Part shown: positions 6,037 to 7,851 of the stretch, piece by piece
Layout of the letters: each line of letters opens with the position of its first letter
Position numbering within the stretch: the first letter of the stretch is position 1
DNA from: an uncultured Lachnospiraceae bacterium
GTDB taxonomy: Bacteria > Bacillota > Clostridia > Lachnospirales > Lachnospiraceae
Assembly: GCA_937901625.1 (NCBI GenBank)
Contig: CALDIE010000069.1
Coordinates: 1-7,851 of the forward strand
Direction of reading: 5' to 3'
Length of the DNA: 7,851 bases
Notes under the pieces: generated by a model
What the model was told of the DNA's origin: nothing
The model's input: only the letters and a program-made list of their open reading frames with translations
The model's database searches: none
Position numbers and translations under genes: made by a program

Positions 6037-7054
6037 AGGTTTTTTCGAATTCCGCTTCCGCGCCCGGGGTCTTCGGACCCTCTTCTATTTCGCGAATCCA
6101 ATGATCCAGGCATTTCGTCAGACGTTCATATACCCGTTTGCGGTTTCTCTCGTTAAAGACCTCATGCCGGTCTCCTTCGAACAAAACAAGTTTTACATCG
6201 CCGCACCCCATCTTGCGATAGCGTCCGTACAATGCCCGGGGTGCCTTTCCGTAATTCCCGACAGGATCTTCCGTTCCGCAAAAGAAAACGACTCGTACTC
6301 CGGCACAGCCGTTGTTCTCATCCTTCTTAGCCTTAGCCTTAAGCAGCTCGGCACTCTCGCAAAGATCGATACTGTCTAAAAGCGTGTGATATCCGTTTAG
6401 CGTAAAGACATACTGACACAGTTCATCCGCCAGATATTCTCTGGATCTGCGAACATCCGTTGTCTGCCATGCCGCCCGGTTCTCCGGATTTTTGATCTTA
6501 CGGTTATTCGATTTAAAGAACAGTTCCGCCATCAAACGGCTTCGATAAGCGTCACCTTTTAATTTCATGGCAAGTGAAAATCCCGCCTTTGCGGCTTTCA
6601 TAACGATCGGCGGATAGGACCCGGTTCCCGCAAAGATCACTCCGTCCAAATCCTGCGTATGTTCCATTGTATAAGCCCTCGCAAAAAAAGATCCCATACT
6701 GTGTCCCAAAAGAAAATACGGAACTGACGGATAGCGCTTCACGAGGTATTTCCGTACCCGTTCTATATCTCCGAGTACTGTCTGTGCCGGTGTTTTGGAT
6801 TTTGCCGGAGTAAAATATCCCCATTCCGCAGCCGATCGAACCGTCTTTCCATGTCCGATGTGATCATTTCCGGCCACAAGAATACCATGTTGGACAAGAT
6901 ATTCCGCCATTTCCCTGTATCGTCCGATGTGCTCGACCATACCGTGAGATATCTGCAAAACCGCGCGAACCTTTCCCTCCGGAATCCAGATTTTCAGATA
7001 CAGGCGGTTTACTTTGTTGCCGGATGCGATCCTTACTTCTTCCGTTCTTATCAT
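6035..7054 (-). CDS. Alpha/beta hydrolase, monoacylglycerol lipase/lysophospholipase type
   Basis: A 339-residue alpha/beta-hydrolase of the serine aminopeptidase S33/Hydrolase_4 group, which includes monoacylglycerol lipases and PldB-like lysophospholipases. It probably cleaves esters of lipid-like substrates. The oxyanion segment SHGMVEH (36-42) and GNDHIGHGKT (62-71) are typical of this group. The nucleophile elbow GHSMG gives Ser119, the acid is Asp263 in GTEDPVG, and the base is His297 in DRHEVF, so the triad is complete. There is no signal peptide, so it is likely cytoplasmic or loosely membrane-associated. A helical lid region falls around 150-230, and the last 15 residues form a polar tail. 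The ATG at 7052-7054 has a near-perfect AAAGGAGG (7061-7068) six bases upstream. It begins 31 bases after the propeller-like gene and is probably co-transcribed with it. The exact substrate is not determinable. Confidence 0.88.
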   Translation of the reverse strand: MIRTEEVRIASGNKVNRLYLKIWIPEGKVRAVLQISHGMVEHIGRYREMAEYLVQHGILVAGNDHIGHGKTVRSAAEWGYFTPAKSKTPAQTVLGDIERVRKYLVKRYPSVPYFLLGHSMGSFFARAYTMEHTQDLDGVIFAGTGSYPPIVMKAAKAGFSLAMKLKGDAYRSRLMAELFFKSNNRKIKNPENRAAWQTTDVRRSREYLADELCQYVFTLNGYHTLLDSIDLCESAELLKAKAKKDENNGCAGVRVVFFCGTEDPVGNYGKAPRALYGRYRKMGCGDVKLVLFEGDRHEVFNERNRKRVYERLTKCLDHWIREIEEGPKTPGAEAEFEKT

Positions 7055-7060
7055 ATAACC

Positions 7061-7068
7061 CCTCCTTT
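7061..7068 (-). promoter_or_regulatory. Strong ribosome binding site of the alpha/beta hydrolase
   Basis: AAAGGAGG on the minus strand, six bases before the ATG at 7052-7054, is the strongest Shine-Dalgarno match in the window and fixes that start. It lies in the 31-base gap after the upstream gene. Confidence 0.8.
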
Positions 7069-7085
7069 CCGCTCATGAGCGTGGA

Positions 7086-7851
7086 TCAGTAGGTTACTTC
7101 CATATCCTCGATCAACGTCAATGAAAGATCATTGTTAACGTACATAAAATGTCCGTAACCGCTGTTATCGATCACATAAGCCGCCGGATTACCCTTGATC
7201 GTAAACAGCTCTACAAGATAGTACATATTGGGATAATCACTGACATATCTCTTATCGGTCGATCCGTCCGTGATATCCACACGTACGATTTCCTCGCCAC
7301 CCTGTACCGTATAGTACACATAATTGTTGTAATACAGGACGTTATAGGTATCGTAATTATCTCCCGTAAGTCCCCGCTCACCGATCTGCGTCCTCTTTCC
7401 GTCCTGAATGCCCTGTGAGAAAAGCGCGATTTCCTCCGTGTCATAGATGTATGCCACAAAGAATACATGATCATGCCAGTACTGCACCACATCCGCTTCA
7501 TATTCGCCATGGCAGTTGTCGGAAAAACAGTCATATTCCTCCCCGTCGATCGCGGAGATCGCATACCACGCATTTCCGTCAAACACGTAGACGATGTCAT
7601 CCGCGATTTCAAAACAGATCGTGGAATAATCCCAGATCGTCTCTCTGTTTCCGTCAAAATCCATCTTTACCAGTTTCGTATAGTCTGTATAGTAGATATA
7701 GTCATCATAGATGATAAAGTCCTGCACGGAATCATCATCCACCATCACCTGCTGCGTTCCCGCATTAAGATCCACTCTGTAAAAACAGTCCGTTTTGGAG
7801 GCACTCTCCCCCATTCCGTAAAAGACATAATCGTCTGCGGCGCCAAAAAGA
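7086..7851 (-). CDS. Beta-propeller-like protein (DUF5050-like), 3' part only
   Basis: The frame is open to the right edge, so only the C-terminal 254 residues are seen, beginning LFGAADDYVFYGMGES. A Met at 7812-7814 is not a plausible start: it has no ribosome binding site and the same repeat pattern continues upstream of it. The chain is made of repeats of about 40-50 residues of the form DDYIYYTD...LVKMDFDGN, seen again as DDIVYVFDG, HDHVFFVAY, NNYVYYTVQ and IVRVDITDG. This alternation of aromatic beta strands and turns resembles the DUF5050 and related propeller repeats common in clostridial cell-surface proteins and lipoproteins. It is rich in Tyr and Asp and acidic overall. Any signal peptide or anchor would be beyond the edge. 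Function is unknown; such propellers generally bind ligands or proteins. The gene ends 31 bases before the hydrolase gene. Confidence 0.72.
   Translation of the reverse strand, partial: LFGAADDYVFYGMGESASKTDCFYRVDLNAGTQQVMVDDDSVQDFIIYDDYIYYTDYTKLVKMDFDGNRETIWDYSTICFEIADDIVYVFDGNAWYAISAIDGEEYDCFSDNCHGEYEADVVQYWHDHVFFVAYIYDTEEIALFSQGIQDGKRTQIGERGLTGDNYDTYNVLYYNNYVYYTVQGGEEIVRVDITDGSTDKRYVSDYPNMYYLVELFTIKGNPAAYVIDNSGYGHFMYVNNDLSLTLIEDMEVTY

Noticed and set aside
7071..7080. Perfect ten-base palindrome GCTCATGAGC between the propeller-like gene and the hydrolase ribosome binding site
   Set aside because: It has no loop or T run to be a terminator and is short enough to occur by chance. Nothing else supports an operator there.

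Overview
The window looks like chromosomal DNA from an anaerobic Firmicute of the class Clostridia, most likely Lachnospiraceae. The signs are a SUF-only iron-sulfur operon in the order sufC-sufB-sufD-sufS, strong AGGAGG-type ribosome binding sites, a GH5 cellulase of the type common in gut and rumen clostridia, and a propeller-like protein with YYxDxxxLxKMDxDG-style repeats. The assignment to family is inferred from protein resemblance only. The first 30 bases are not genomic: they match the 3' end of the standard Illumina TruSeq read-1 adapter. This is therefore the end of an untrimmed short-read contig.

Layout. Positions 31-4831 hold the minus-strand suf operon. It reads from right to left: sufC (ABC ATPase), sufB and sufD (scaffold), a histidine phosphatase-family gene, then sufS (cysteine desulfurase), which runs off the contig end. 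Gaps between genes are 6 to 34 bases, and most genes have a clear ribosome binding site near or inside the end of the previous gene, so they are very probably one transcript. Together SufB, SufC and SufD form the scaffold on which Fe-S clusters are built with sulfur delivered from SufS. A SufU/SufE-type sulfur acceptor is not visible and may lie beyond the contig end. The phosphatase gene between sufD and sufS is the odd member.

Positions 4832-5055 are the divergent regulatory region. It has a good sigma-A type promoter for suf (TTGAAA, 18 bases, TATAAT on the minus strand). Just upstream of that is a striking array of alternating TTAG/CTAA half-sites starting at 4916, 4926, 4936 and 4946, exactly one helical turn apart. 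A separate CCGGTA-N5-TACCGG palindrome lies nearer the plus-strand gene.

Positions 5056-6012 encode a single-domain GH5 endoglucanase-like enzyme on the plus strand. It has all the usual active-site residues but no signal peptide, so it is probably cytoplasmic. A strong intrinsic terminator follows at 6011-6036. Converging on it from the right are two minus-strand genes: an alpha/beta hydrolase of the monoacylglycerol lipase/lysophospholipase type (6035-7054) and, upstream of it, the 3' part of a beta-propeller-like protein that is open to the right edge.

No RNA genes, CRISPR arrays, insertion sequences or phage genes were seen. Nothing here amounts to a new system. The items most worth a second look are the phased half-site array at the suf promoter, the phosphatase inside the suf operon, the leaderless GH5 enzyme, and the adapter-made false C-terminus of SufS.
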